DNA from: Stigmatella aurantiaca
Lineage (GTDB): Bacteria; Myxococcota; Myxococcia; Myxococcales; Myxococcaceae
Assembly (NCBI RefSeq): GCF_900109545.1
Contig: NZ_FOAP01000001.1
Coordinates: 744,001-808,000 of the forward strand
Reading direction: 5' to 3'
DNA: 64,000 nucleotides
Shown here piece by piece: positions 54,099-63,192 of the stretch. The position numbers and the translations under genes are program-made. The stretch's first letter is position 1; each line of letters begins with the position of its first letter. The notes under the pieces were generated by a model. That model searched no databases, was not told where the DNA came from, and saw only the letters and a program-made list of their open reading frames with translations.

Positions 54099-55724
54099 TC
54101 ACCCCCGCTTCATCAGGTGTTCGCCGAACTCCTCGCGCAGCTTCGTCTTGAGGAACTTGCCCGTGGAGGTGCGCGGAATCTGGGGCACGAAGAGGTAGTC
54201 CTCCGGGAGCCACCACTTGACGAAGTGCTGCTGCAGGTACCCGGCCAGCTCCTCCGCCGTCGCGCGCTGCCCCGGCTTGAACACCACCGCCGCCAGCGGC
54301 CGTTCGTCCCACTTGGGGTGGCGCGCGGCGAACACCGCCGCCTCCAGCACCGCGGGGTGGGCCATCAGGGCGTTCTCCAGCGCCACGGAGCTGATCCACT
54401 CCCCGCCGGACTTGATGACGTCCTTGGACCGGTCGGTGATGCGCAGGTACCCCTCGGCATCGATGGTGACGACGTCTCCCGTCTTGAACCAGCCATCCTG
54501 GGTGAAGCGGTCCGCGCCCTCGTCTCCATAATAGGAGCTGGCCACCCACGGGCCGCGCACCTCCAACTCGCCCATGGTCTTGCCGTCCCAGGGCAGCACC
54601 TCGCCCGTGTCGCTCACGTGGCGCTGCTCGACGAAGGGCAGGGGGTAGCCCTGGGAGGCGCGCACCTCGAGCTGGGCCTCTTCGTCCAGGCCCTCCTGGT
54701 GCTGCTTCAGCCGGGCCATCGTTCCCACGGGGTTGAGCTCCGTCATCCCCCAGGCATGGGTCACCCGCAGGCCGTGCCGCTTCAGGAAGCCGCCGATGAG
54801 CGAGGCGGGGGCCGCCGAGCCGCCGATGAGCATGGCGCGGATGGCGCTCAGGTCCCACCGCTTCGGCTCCTGGTCCAGGAGGGCGAGGATGCCCAGCCAG
54901 ATGGTGGGCACCCCGCCGGCCAGGGTGACGCGCTCCTGGGCCATCAGGTCCAGCAGGGACACCGGGTCCATGTGCGGACCCGGGAAGACGAGCTTCGCCC
55001 CGGTGATGAGGGCATCGAAGGGCAGGCCCCAGGCGGCCGCGTGGAACATGGGCACCACCGGCAGCACCACATCCCGGGGCAGCGGGCCCAAAATCTCGCC
55101 CATGCAGGAGACCAGCGTGTGCAGGACGATGGAGCGATGGCTGAAGAGCACCCCCTTGGGGTCGCCCGTGGTGCCGGAGGTGTAGCAGAGCATCGCCGCG
55201 CTCCGTTCCTCCAGCTCGGGGAAGTCGAACGTGTGGGGCTCGGCGGCCAGCCACTGCTCATAGTCGAGCCGCCCTTCGGGGGCCGGGCCATCGTCCGGGA
55301 TGACGATGATGTGCTCCAGGGACGGGACGTCCTTCACGAACTTCTCGAGCAGGGGCAGGAGCGTGCGGTCCACCACGAGGACGCGGTCCTTCGCATGGTT
55401 CGCGATGTAGCCCAGGTCCTTGGGGGCCAGGCGCAGGTTGAGCGTGTGGAGCACCGCGCCCATGGTGGGCACGGCGAAGTACAGCTCCAGGTGCTGGTGG
55501 TGGTTCCAGCACAGCGAGGCCACGCGGTCCCCCGGCTGGACGCCCAGCCGCCGCAGGGCATGGGCGAGCTGACAGGAGCGCCGGTAGAAGTCCGCGTAGG
55601 TATAGCGGTGGAAGGAGCGGTCCGGCCGGCGGGAGACGATCTCGGAGCGGCCATGGAAGGTCCGGGCTCGTTCCAGCAGGTGGGTCAGGGTCAGCGGAAA
55701 ATCCATCATCCGGCCAGCGAGCAT
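54099..55724 (-). CDS. Acyl-CoA ligase (AMP-forming, medium/long-chain fatty acid type)
   Basis: The 541-residue protein has the P-loop YTSGTTGDPKGV (181-192), the A5-type motif HAWGMTELNPVG (near 322), GWFKTGDVVTIDAEGYLRITDRSKD (near 417-442, hinge) and the adenylation Lys in PRTSTGKFLKTKLR (near 525). The family activates carboxylates to acyl-AMP and then acyl-CoA. FPLTLTHLLERA at the start and PMFHAAAWGLPFDA are typical of the DMSP/FadD-like subgroup of fatty-acyl-CoA synthetases. Start at 55724 has AGAG-rich sequence upstream; ATGs at 55709 and 55706 are alternatives. No operon partner is evident. Confidence 0.93.
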   Translation of the reverse strand: MLAGRMMDFPLTLTHLLERARTFHGRSEIVSRRPDRSFHRYTYADFYRRSCQLAHALRRLGVQPGDRVASLCWNHHQHLELYFAVPTMGAVLHTLNLRLAPKDLGYIANHAKDRVLVVDRTLLPLLEKFVKDVPSLEHIIVIPDDGPAPEGRLDYEQWLAAEPHTFDFPELEERSAAMLCYTSGTTGDPKGVLFSHRSIVLHTLVSCMGEILGPLPRDVVLPVVPMFHAAAWGLPFDALITGAKLVFPGPHMDPVSLLDLMAQERVTLAGGVPTIWLGILALLDQEPKRWDLSAIRAMLIGGSAAPASLIGGFLKRHGLRVTHAWGMTELNPVGTMARLKQHQEGLDEEAQLEVRASQGYPLPFVEQRHVSDTGEVLPWDGKTMGELEVRGPWVASSYYGDEGADRFTQDGWFKTGDVVTIDAEGYLRITDRSKDVIKSGGEWISSVALENALMAHPAVLEAAVFAARHPKWDERPLAAVVFKPGQRATAEELAGYLQQHFVKWWLPEDYLFVPQIPRTSTGKFLKTKLREEFGEHLMKRG

Positions 55725-55820
55725 GCGCGCGAACTTTCTCTGAAAGGGGAGTGGCCCGGGGCCTGGACGGCTGCACGGGGTGCCAGGTAAGCCCGGGGCC
55801 TCATCTTACGCGGAGGCATT

Positions 55821-57149
55821 GTGCTGCGACGGTTCTCCTTGCTGTCCCTGCTCCTCTTCATGCCCGGTGCGCGCGCCGGCGCGGCGGAACCCCCGGACAT
55901 GGCTCAGCGCGTTACCCAGGGGCTCCAGGGCCTCTACCCGGAGCTGGATGCGCTCTACCGGCAGCTTCACCAGACGCCGGAGCTGTCCACCCAGGAGGAG
56001 AAGACGGCGGCGAAGATGGCCGAGCGCCTGCGCGCGCTGGGCTTCACGGTGACGCAGAAGGTGGGCGGGCACGGGGTGGTGGGCGTGCTGCGTAATGGCC
56101 CGGGCCCCACGGTGATGTTGCGCACGGACCTGGACGGGCTGCCCGTGGAGGAGAAGACGGGCCTGCCCTATGCGAGCAAGGCCACGGCGAAGGATGCGTC
56201 GGGCCAGAGCGTGCCGGTGATGCATGCCTGTGGCCATGACGTGCACATGACGGTGTGGGTGGGCACGGCCACGCTGCTGGCGCGCGCCAAGGACCAGTGG
56301 CGGGGCACGCTGGTGATGGTGGGCCAGCCCGCCGAGGAGCAGGGCATGGGGGCCCGCGCCATGCTGGCCGATGGCCTCTTCCAGCGCTTTCCCAAGCCGG
56401 ACTTCGCCCTGGCCGTCCACGACTCGGCCACCGCCGCGGCGGGCACGGTGGAGTTCGTGCCCGAGTATGCGATGGCCAGCGTGGACTCCGTGGATGTCAC
56501 CCTCTATGGCAAGGGCGGGCACGGGGCGTATCCGCACCTCACCGTGGACCCCATCCTCCTGGCGGCCCGGACCGTGACGGCCTTCCAGGCCATCGTGAGC
56601 CGCGAGCGGGATCCGCTGGAGCCCGCCGTCCTCACCGTGGGCTCCATCCACGGGGGCACCAAGCACAACATCATCCCCGACGAGGTGAAGCTCCAGCTCA
56701 CCGTGCGCTCCTACAAGCCCCAGGTCCGCCAGCGCATCCTCTCCGCCATCGAGCGCATCGCGAAGGCCGAGTCCGAGGCGGCTGGCTCCCCCCGCGCCCC
56801 CAGCATCTCCGTCACGGAAGGCACGCCTGCCCTCTACAATGACCCCGCGCTCCTGAAGCGCGTCCAGGACGCGCTGGTGCGCGCGCTGGGCGCCCCCAAT
56901 GTCCGCGTGGGCCGGCCCACCATGGGTGGGGAGGACTTCGCCGAGTATGGCCGCGCGGGCGTTCCCTCCGTGCTCCTCTGGGTGGGCGCCGTGGAGCCCT
57001 CGAAGCACCAGGAGGCCCAGAAGTCCGGCACGGCGCTGCCCTCGCTCCACTCGGGCCTGTTCGCCCCGGACCGCGAGCGGACCCTGCGCACCGGTGTCAC
57101 CACATTGACCCACGCGGCGCTGGAAGTGCTCGGTCGGCCAACTCCCTGA
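55821..57149 (+). CDS. Exported M20D-type amidohydrolase
   Basis: A signal peptide ([20 protein letters not shown]) precedes an amidohydrolase core with [27 protein letters not shown] (metal ligands Cys, His, His), [14 protein letters not shown] (catalytic Glu) and [21 protein letters not shown]. These motifs match the aminoacylase/hippurate hydrolase subfamily M20D. It would hydrolyse N-acyl amino acids or indole-conjugated amino acids in the periplasm. The start codon is GTG at 55821. It is divergent from the acyl-CoA ligase gene. Confidence 0.93.
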   Translation: MLRRFSLLSLLLFMPGARAGAAEPPDMAQRVTQGLQGLYPELDALYRQLHQTPELSTQEEKTAAKMAERLRALGFTVTQKVGGHGVVGVLRNGPGPTVMLRTDLDGLPVEEKTGLPYASKATAKDASGQSVPVMHACGHDVHMTVWVGTATLLARAKDQWRGTLVMVGQPAEEQGMGARAMLADGLFQRFPKPDFALAVHDSATAAAGTVEFVPEYAMASVDSVDVTLYGKGGHGAYPHLTVDPILLAARTVTAFQAIVSRERDPLEPAVLTVGSIHGGTKHNIIPDEVKLQLTVRSYKPQVRQRILSAIERIAKAESEAAGSPRAPSISVTEGTPALYNDPALLKRVQDALVRALGAPNVRVGRPTMGGEDFAEYGRAGVPSVLLWVGAVEPSKHQEAQKSGTALPSLHSGLFAPDRERTLRTGVTTLTHAALEVLGRPTP

Positions 57150-57367
57150 GTTTCCAGGGAAAAGAAGAATTCTCACAACTTCCGGACCTGCTGCGAGACA
57201 ATCGAACCGTCTCCAAGCCACGCACTGCCCCGCCGCTTCCCGACCCGCGGCGAGGGCAGTTGCTCTTGGGGCTTCGCATCCGGGAGATCTCCGGAAAGTG
57301 GACGGTTCGTGGGGGGCCCTGCGACTTCCCGTTAACGCCGGGCGGGGGATACGTATCATCCGCGGCC

Positions 57368-59005
57368 GTGCCCCATCCTCTTGCCGGTAAGCCCCCTCCC
57401 GACTCTGTCCTCATCCAGCCCGAGGCCCTCCGTGGGCAGTACTACTCGGAGCAGCCCGATGTGCGTGTCCCCGAGCAGCGGGTCGCCTTTGGAACGTCCG
57501 GCCACCGCGGCTCGTCCGCGCGGCGGAGCTTCAACGAGGCGCACATCCTGGCGGTGACCCAGGCCGTCTGCGAGTACCGCCAGCAGCAGAAGATCGACGG
57601 CCCCCTGTTCCTGGGCATGGACACGCATGCGCTGTCCGAGCCCGCCCAGCGCTCCGCCCTGGAGGTGCTGGCCGCCCACGGCGTGGAGGTGCGCTACACC
57701 GAGCGCGCCACGCCCACCCCCGTCATCTCGCACGCCATCCTCACGTACAACCGGGGGCGGAGCACGGGGCTCGCGGACGGCATCGTCATCACCCCCTCGC
57801 ACAACCCTCCGGAGGATGGCGGCATCAAGTACAACCCGCCCAACGGCGGCCCCGCCGACACGAACATCACCGCCTGGGTCGAGAAGCGCGCCAACGAGCT
57901 GCTCGGCACCGGCAACGCCGGGGTGAAGCGGACGCCCTATGAGCGCGCCCGGGCCGCCTCTCACCTGCGGGCGTATGACTTCATCACCCCGTACGTCGAG
58001 GACCTCGGCAACGTGGTGGAGATGGACGTCATCCGGGGGGCGAAGCTTTCCATCGGCGCCGACCCGCTGGGCGGCTCGAACGTGGACTACTGGAAGCCCA
58101 TCGCGCAGCGCTACGGGCTGAACATCCAGGTCGTCAACGAGACGGTGGACCCCACCTTCCGGTTCATGCCGCTGGACCATGACGGGAAGATCCGCATGGA
58201 CTGCTCGTCGCCGTTCGCCATGGCGAACCTGGTGTCGCTCAAGGATCGCTACGACATCGCCTTCGGCAACGACACCGACTCGGACCGGCATGGCATCGTC
58301 ACGCGCTCGGCCGGGTTGATGAACCCCAACCACTACCTGGCGGTGGCCATCTCCTACCTGTTCCGCAACCGCCCGGGCTGGAAGGCCGAGGCGGCCGTGG
58401 GCAAGACGCTGGTGAGCAGCAGCATGATCGACCGCGTGGCGAAGGACATCGGCCGCCGCGTCGTCGAGGTGCCCGTGGGCTTCAAGTGGTTCGTGGACGG
58501 ACTGCTCGACGGCTCCCTGGGCTTCGGCGGTGAGGAGAGCGCTGGCGCGTCGTTCCTCCGCAAGGACGGGACGGTGTGGTCCACGGACAAGGACGGCATC
58601 ATCCTGGACCTGCTCGCCGTCGAGATTCTCGCGCGGACGGGCAAGGACCCGGGGGCCCACTACGCGGAGCTCACCGCGCGGTTTGGGGCCCCGCGCTACA
58701 CGCGCATCGATCAGCCCGCCACCTCGGCCCAGAAGGCCATCCTCAAGAAGCTCTCCCCGGAGGCCGTGAAGGCGACGACCCTGGCCGGAGAGCCCATCAC
58801 CGCCCGCCTGACGCGGGCGCCGGGCAACAACGCGGAGCTGGGCGGGCTCAAGGTGGTGGCAGAGAACGGCTGGTTCGCCGCGCGGCCCTCCGGCACCGAG
58901 GACCTCTACAAGATCTACGCGGAGAGCTTCCGCGACCAGGCGCACCTGGACGCGGTGGTGGAGGAGGCGCGCGCCATGGTGGGCGAAGCCTTCTCGCGCG
59001 CCTAG
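57368..59005 (+). CDS. pgm: Alpha-D-glucose-specific phosphoglucomutase
   Basis: From GTG 57368 ([10 protein letters not shown]) the product is 545 residues, the length of bacterial Pgm. It has [20 protein letters not shown] (N-terminal domain), the phosphoserine loop [12 protein letters not shown] (Ser144), the Mg2+ loop NDTDSDRHG (near 302-308), the sugar-binding [12 protein letters not shown], and the C-terminal phosphate-binding [14 protein letters not shown]. The enzyme interconverts glucose-1-phosphate and glucose-6-phosphate in glycogen/trehalose and sugar-nucleotide metabolism. An upstream in-frame start at 57260 would add 36 residues not expected in the family. The next gene follows after 9 nt. 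Confidence 0.95.
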   Translation: MPHPLAGKPPPDSVLIQPEALRGQYYSEQPDVRVPEQRVAFGTSGHRGSSARRSFNEAHILAVTQAVCEYRQQQKIDGPLFLGMDTHALSEPAQRSALEVLAAHGVEVRYTERATPTPVISHAILTYNRGRSTGLADGIVITPSHNPPEDGGIKYNPPNGGPADTNITAWVEKRANELLGTGNAGVKRTPYERARAASHLRAYDFITPYVEDLGNVVEMDVIRGAKLSIGADPLGGSNVDYWKPIAQRYGLNIQVVNETVDPTFRFMPLDHDGKIRMDCSSPFAMANLVSLKDRYDIAFGNDTDSDRHGIVTRSAGLMNPNHYLAVAISYLFRNRPGWKAEAAVGKTLVSSSMIDRVAKDIGRRVVEVPVGFKWFVDGLLDGSLGFGGEESAGASFLRKDGTVWSTDKDGIILDLLAVEILARTGKDPGAHYAELTARFGAPRYTRIDQPATSAQKAILKKLSPEAVKATTLAGEPITARLTRAPGNNAELGGLKVVAENGWFAARPSGTEDLYKIYAESFRDQAHLDAVVEEARAMVGEAFSRA

Positions 59006-59014
59006 GGACACGCC

Positions 59015-59488
59015 ATGGCCATCACCGTCCGTCCCGCCGTTCCGGCAGATGCACCCGCGCTGGGCCGCATGGGCGCCCAGCTCGCCCAGCAGCACCATGG
59101 CTTCGATGCCCAGCGCTTCATGCTGCCCGAGGACATCGAGTCCGGGTACCGCTGGTGGCTGAGCAAGGAGCTGAAGCAGAAGGACGCGGTGGTGGTGGTG
59201 GCGGAGCAGGACGGCCAGGTGGTGGGCTACGCCTATGGCCGGGTCGAGGAGCGCGACTGGAACGCGCTGCGGGACTCCTGCGGCGTGCTGCATGACCTCT
59301 GGGTGGAGGCCTCGGCGCGCGGCAGCGGCACCGGCGCCCAGCTCGCCGAGGAGGTGGTCCGGCGGCTCAAGGCGCTCGGCGTTCCCCGGGTCGTGCTGAT
59401 GGCCGCCGCGAAGAACGAGGTGGCCCAGCGGCTCTTCACCCGCCTGGGCTGGCGCCCCACCATGGTGGAGATGACGCGGGAGACCTGA
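59015..59488 (+). CDS. GNAT-family N-acetyltransferase
   Basis: The 157-residue protein is a single GNAT domain: ITVRPAVPADAPALGRMGAQL, VVGYAYGRVEERDW, LHDLWVEASARGSGTGAQLAEEVVRRL (the acetyl-CoA pyrophosphate loop, RGSGTG, near residue 108) and NEVAQRLFTRLGWRPTMVEMTRE. The acceptor is unknown. It follows the phosphoglucomutase gene by 9 nt and is probably co-transcribed, though no functional link is obvious. It meets the convergent exporter gene after 3 nt. Confidence 0.92.
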   Translation: MAITVRPAVPADAPALGRMGAQLAQQHHGFDAQRFMLPEDIESGYRWWLSKELKQKDAVVVVAEQDGQVVGYAYGRVEERDWNALRDSCGVLHDLWVEASARGSGTGAQLAEEVVRRLKALGVPRVVLMAAAKNEVAQRLFTRLGWRPTMVEMTRET

Positions 59489-59491
59489 GCC

Positions 59492-60760
59492 TCAGGCCGC
59501 CTTCCCGCGCCCGGAGGACTCGGAGGCCGGGGGGGCTTCTCCCCGGGCCTTCTTCCCTCGCCGCGCCGGGAAGGTGAGCGAGGCCCAGCCCAGCACGGCT
59601 CCGGTGGCGATGACGCTCGCCATGGGCACGGCGGTGCCGTTGTGCGTGGCGCTCACCGCCCACGAGGCCAGCGCGGCCAGCGTGAACTGGAGCGCCCCCA
59701 GCACGGCGGAGGCGATGCCCGCGCGCTTGCCGTGGTTCTCAAGCGCCAGCGCGGTGGAGTTCGGGGGGATGAATCCCAGGGTGGAGATGAAGAGGAACAG
59801 GGCGCCCGCCATGCCCCACAGCCCGCCCCAGCCGGTGAAGGCGAGGGTCCAGACGAGCGCGGCCGCGAGCAGCGAGCCCCAGATCGCCCACTGGAGCAGC
59901 TGGCCCGGGGAGTACCGGCCGAGCAACCGGCGGTTGATCTGCGAGTTGAGGATCAGCCCAGCGGCGTTGGCCCCGAAGAACCAGCCGAACTGGCTGGGGG
60001 GCACCTCGTACAACGTGATGAAGACGAACGAGGAGCCCGCGATGTACGCGAACATCGCCGCCTGCAGCATGCCGCCGGCGAGCGCGTGGCCCACGAAGCT
60101 GGGGTCCCGGAGCAGCTCGCCGAACTGGGCCAGGTGCGGCGCGCGGCCGTGACGCGGCGGCGCCGTCTCGGGCAGGGTGAAGAAGACGGCGGCCAGCGAC
60201 ACCACCCCCGCGCCGGCCAGGGCCCAGAAGATGGAGCGCCAGCCGAACGCGCCGAGCAGCGCGCCCCCGAGCAGCGGCGCGAGGATGGGCGCCACGCCCA
60301 TGACCAGCACGAGCCGCGACAGCATCCGGGCCGCCCCCGCGCCTGACTGGAGATCCCTCACCACCGCGCGGGGCACGACGATGGCCACCGCCCCGCCGAG
60401 GGCCTGGAGGAAGCGGAAGGCGGAGAGCGCCTCGACGCTGGGCGCGAGCGCGCACCCCGCGGAGCCGAGCACGTACACGGCCAGCCCGGCGTAGAGCGGC
60501 TTCGTCCGGCCGAAGCGGTCAATCAGGGGGCCCGCGCCAAACTGTCCCAGGGCCAGCCCCACGAAGAAGGTGGCCAGCGTGAGCTGCACCGCGGCCGTGT
60601 TGGCGTGGAGATCCCCGCCGATGCCGGGCAGGGCCGGCAGGTACATGTCGATGGACAGCGGGGCGAAGGCGGTGAGTGCCCCCAGGATGAGCTCGAGCAC
60701 GAACGTGCTGGGCGGACGGGGGGCGATCTCGGGGGGCGTCAGGGCTGCTTCTTCTTTCAT
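59492..60760 (-). CDS. Bcr/CflA-family MFS drug exporter
   Basis: About twelve transmembrane segments in 422 residues, starting with FVLELILGALTAFAPLSIDMYLPALP, the Bcr/CflA-specific N-terminal stretch. The MFS loop motif is GPLIDRFGRTKPL (near 82), and the TM4-5 region reads RAVVRDLQSGAGAARMLSRL, also typical of Bcr. It is an H+-coupled efflux carrier for small hydrophilic drugs or peptides. The C-terminus is basic and probably cytoplasmic. ATG 60760 is preferred over a TTG at 60772 that would overlap the preceding gene. It is transcribed after the ElaA-like gene. Confidence 0.93.
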   Translation of the reverse strand: MKEEAALTPPEIAPRPPSTFVLELILGALTAFAPLSIDMYLPALPGIGGDLHANTAAVQLTLATFFVGLALGQFGAGPLIDRFGRTKPLYAGLAVYVLGSAGCALAPSVEALSAFRFLQALGGAVAIVVPRAVVRDLQSGAGAARMLSRLVLVMGVAPILAPLLGGALLGAFGWRSIFWALAGAGVVSLAAVFFTLPETAPPRHGRAPHLAQFGELLRDPSFVGHALAGGMLQAAMFAYIAGSSFVFITLYEVPPSQFGWFFGANAAGLILNSQINRRLLGRYSPGQLLQWAIWGSLLAAALVWTLAFTGWGGLWGMAGALFLFISTLGFIPPNSTALALENHGKRAGIASAVLGALQFTLAALASWAVSATHNGTAVPMASVIATGAVLGWASLTFPARRGKKARGEAPPASESSGRGKAA

Positions 60761-60768
60761 CGCGGGAG

Positions 60769-61245
60769 TCAACGGGGAGGGGAGGGGGCCGGGCGGACCA
60801 TGTCGATGTGAGGGATGCCGTCCTCGTCGTAGACGTCGGTCACCCGGCGGAAGCCGAAGCCTTCGTAAAAGCGCTGAAGGTAATGCTGGGCACCGATCCG
60901 GATGGCCACACCGGGATAGGTGGATTCAATGAAGGCGAGGCCCTTTTCCAGCAGGACCTTGCCCTGGCCTGAGCCCCGCGCACCCGGCGCGGTCACAATG
61001 CGGCCCAGGCTGGCCTCGGGGAACTTTAACCCCGGGGGAACCGCCCGCAGGTAGGCAGCCAGCGAGGGCCCCTCCGCCCCCTGGGTCTCCTCTCCCAGCA
61101 GGTGGTGGCACGCGCGGTCGGCGCCATCCAGGTCCCGGTAGAAGCTCTTCTGTTCCAACACGAAGACTTCGGAGCGGAGCGCCAGCAGGCGGTACAGCTC
61201 GTCGAGCGTCAGCTCCTCAAACGTCTTCCACTTCCAGGACAACAT
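60769..61245 (-). CDS. elaA: ElaA-like GNAT acetyltransferase
   Basis: The 158-residue protein has the ElaA pattern: WKWKTFEELTLDELYRLLALRSEVFVLEQ, DRACHHLLGEE, LGRIVTAPGARGSGQGKVLLEKGL (acetyl-CoA loop) and AQHYLQRFYEGFGFRRVTDVYDEDGIPHIDM. The end PHIDM is very characteristic of ElaA. The biological acceptor is not established. It lies 20 nt downstream of cysA and 8 nt upstream of the exporter start, so it is probably part of the cys transcript. Confidence 0.9.
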   Translation of the reverse strand: MLSWKWKTFEELTLDELYRLLALRSEVFVLEQKSFYRDLDGADRACHHLLGEETQGAEGPSLAAYLRAVPPGLKFPEASLGRIVTAPGARGSGQGKVLLEKGLAFIESTYPGVAIRIGAQHYLQRFYEGFGFRRVTDVYDEDGIPHIDMVRPAPSPPR

Positions 61246-61265
61246 GGGCTCCCCGTGGGTGTGGG

Positions 61266-62333
61266 TCAGATGGAGAAATCTCCCACGAAGACCCGGGCCG
61301 TGCGTACATCGGCGTGGACCGAGTCGCCTTCCACCACGCCCAGCTCGTCGAACTCGCTGCGGGGAACCTCCACCGTGACGCTGTCCCCGCTGGGCAGCTT
61401 GAGCAGGACCTTCACGTAGCCGCCCACGGGCTTCAGCCGCTCCACCCGGCCCGTCGAGGCGCCGTTCTGGCCGTCGCCGGTGAAGGACTTCGCCAGCTTG
61501 ATGTCGTGGGGGCGGACGAAGGCCTGCACCGCCTCGCCTTCCCGGGCGCTCTGGGGGGCCGCCACCACCAGCGAGCCGAGCTCGGCCCGGCCCTCGCGCA
61601 CCCGCCCATTGAGGATGCTCGTGCCCCCGACAAAGGAGGCGACGAACGGAGTGGTGGGGCTGTCGTAGATGTCCCGGGGAGAGCCGGCCTGGGCCACCCG
61701 GCCCTCGGACATGATGACGACGTGCTGGGAGATCTCCAGCGCCTCTTCCTGGTCATGGGTGACCAGGAGCGTCGTCACCCCCGTCTGCACGTGAAGATCG
61801 TGGAGCCACTCGCGCAGCTCCTCGCGCACCCGGGTGTCCAGCGCGCCGAAGGGCTCATCCAGCAGGAGCAGCTTGGGACGGATGGCCAGCGCCCGGGCGA
61901 AGGCCACGCGCTGGCGCTGGCCACCGGAGAGCTGGCTGGGCGTGCGGCGGCCCAGGTCCTCGAGCTGGATGAGCTTCAGCATCTCGTCCACCCGGGCGTT
62001 CACGTCCGCCCGGGACATCCGGCGCACGTTCAGCCCGAACGCGATGTTCTCGCGCACCGTCATGTGCTTGAAGAGCGCGTAGCTCTGGAAGACCACGCCG
62101 ACGCCGCGCTTCTGCACGGGCAGCTCCGTGCAGTCCACGCCGTCGATGACGATCCGCCCCTCGTCCGGCGTCTCCAGGCCGGCGATGGCGCGCAGGATGG
62201 TGGACTTGCCCGCGCCCGAGGGGCCCAGCAGCGTGGTGATGGCGCCCGCGGGGGCCTGGAAGGACACGTCCGAGACGGCGGGGGCGCCGCCGGCGGAGAA
62301 CCGCTTGGTCAGCTTCTCGACGATGACGCTCAT
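61266..62333 (-). CDS. cysA: Sulfate/thiosulfate ABC transporter ATP-binding protein
   Basis: ABC ATPase motifs are complete: Walker A GPSGAGKST (near 37), Q-loop FQSYALFKHMTVRENIAFGL, signature LSGGQRQR (near 134), Walker B LLLLDEPFGALDTRVREELR (near 154) and VTHDQEEAL. The FQSYALFKHMTV and DTRVR(K/E)ELR stretches are those of CysA. A C-terminal TOBE-type regulatory domain begins near 240. It starts at 62333 with a 4-bp ATGA overlap with cysW. It energises sulfate import with CysT and CysW; the binding protein gene must lie right of the window. Confidence 0.94.
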   Translation of the reverse strand: MSVIVEKLTKRFSAGGAPAVSDVSFQAPAGAITTLLGPSGAGKSTILRAIAGLETPDEGRIVIDGVDCTELPVQKRGVGVVFQSYALFKHMTVRENIAFGLNVRRMSRADVNARVDEMLKLIQLEDLGRRTPSQLSGGQRQRVAFARALAIRPKLLLLDEPFGALDTRVREELREWLHDLHVQTGVTTLLVTHDQEEALEISQHVVIMSEGRVAQAGSPRDIYDSPTTPFVASFVGGTSILNGRVREGRAELGSLVVAAPQSAREGEAVQAFVRPHDIKLAKSFTGDGQNGASTGRVERLKPVGGYVKVLLKLPSGDSVTVEVPRSEFDELGVVEGDSVHADVRTARVFVGDFSI

Positions 62334-63181
62334 GGGGTGTGCGCCCTCCATTCGATGTACTTCTTGACGGCCAGCGTGACCAGGCCGAGCAACGTCAGCA
62401 GCGAGGCGACCGCGAAGGCACCGACGAAGTCGTACTCGTTGTAGAGAATCTCCGCGTGGAGCGGCAGCGTGGTGGTCACCCCCCGCACGTGTCCGGAGAC
62501 GACCGAGACGGCGCCGAACTCGCCCATCGCCCGGGCGTTGCAGAGGATGACGCCATACAGCACCCCCCACTTCACCTTGGGCAGGGTGATGGTGAAGAAG
62601 GTCCTCCAGCCGCTCGCGCCCAGCGTGAGCGCGGCCTCCTCCTCGTCGCTGCCCTGGGCCTGCATCACCGGCAGCACCTCGCGCGCCACGAAGGGAAACG
62701 TCACGAAGAGCGTGGCCAGCACGATGCCGGGCACCGCGAAGATGATGGAGATGCCGTGCTCCGCCAGCCACGGCCCCAGCCAGCCCTGCCGGCCAAACAG
62801 CAGCACGAAGATGAGGCCCGCGATGACCGGGGAGACGCTGAAGGGCAGGTCAATCAACGTGATGAGCAAGTCCCTCCCCGGGAACCGGAAGCGGGCGATG
62901 AGCCACGCGGAGGCCACGCCAAAGACGAGGTTGAGCGGCACGGCGATCAGCGCCGCGAGCACTGTCAGCCGGATGGCGGACCACGCCTCGGGTTCCTGGA
63001 GGGCCGCGAGGTAGGGGCCCGCGCCCTTCTGGAAGGCGTGGTGGAAGACGGCCACCAGCGGAACGACGAGGAACACGCCCAGGAAGAGCAGGGCGGTGCC
63101 GATGAGCGCCCAGCGCACCAGCGGCGAGCCGGTCCGGGCGTGCTCCTTCTGGCGGAGCAGGAGCAGGGAGGTGGACTGCAT
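62330..63181 (-). CDS. cysW: Sulfate ABC transporter permease CysW
   Basis: The 283-residue protein has six transmembrane segments. FRFPGRDLLITLIDLPFSVSPVIAGLIFVLLFGRQGWLGPWL is the CysW signature region, and the EAA coupling loop reads EEEAALTLGASGWRTFFTITLP. It ends LVTLAVKKYIEW. It forms a heterodimer with CysT. Its gene lies between cysT (11-nt gap) and cysA (4-bp overlap). Confidence 0.95.
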   Translation of the reverse strand: MQSTSLLLLRQKEHARTGSPLVRWALIGTALLFLGVFLVVPLVAVFHHAFQKGAGPYLAALQEPEAWSAIRLTVLAALIAVPLNLVFGVASAWLIARFRFPGRDLLITLIDLPFSVSPVIAGLIFVLLFGRQGWLGPWLAEHGISIIFAVPGIVLATLFVTFPFVAREVLPVMQAQGSDEEEAALTLGASGWRTFFTITLPKVKWGVLYGVILCNARAMGEFGAVSVVSGHVRGVTTTLPLHAEILYNEYDFVGAFAVASLLTLLGLVTLAVKKYIEWRAHTP

Positions 63182-63192
63182 GCGGAGGACTC

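Noticed and set aside
52575-55790. 1071-codon + strand open frame across two minus-strand genes
   Set aside because: It is antisense to the M20 peptidase and the acyl-CoA ligase, both of which have full motif sets. Long antisense frames are usual at this GC content, and its translation is low-complexity Arg/Ala/His/Gly-rich.
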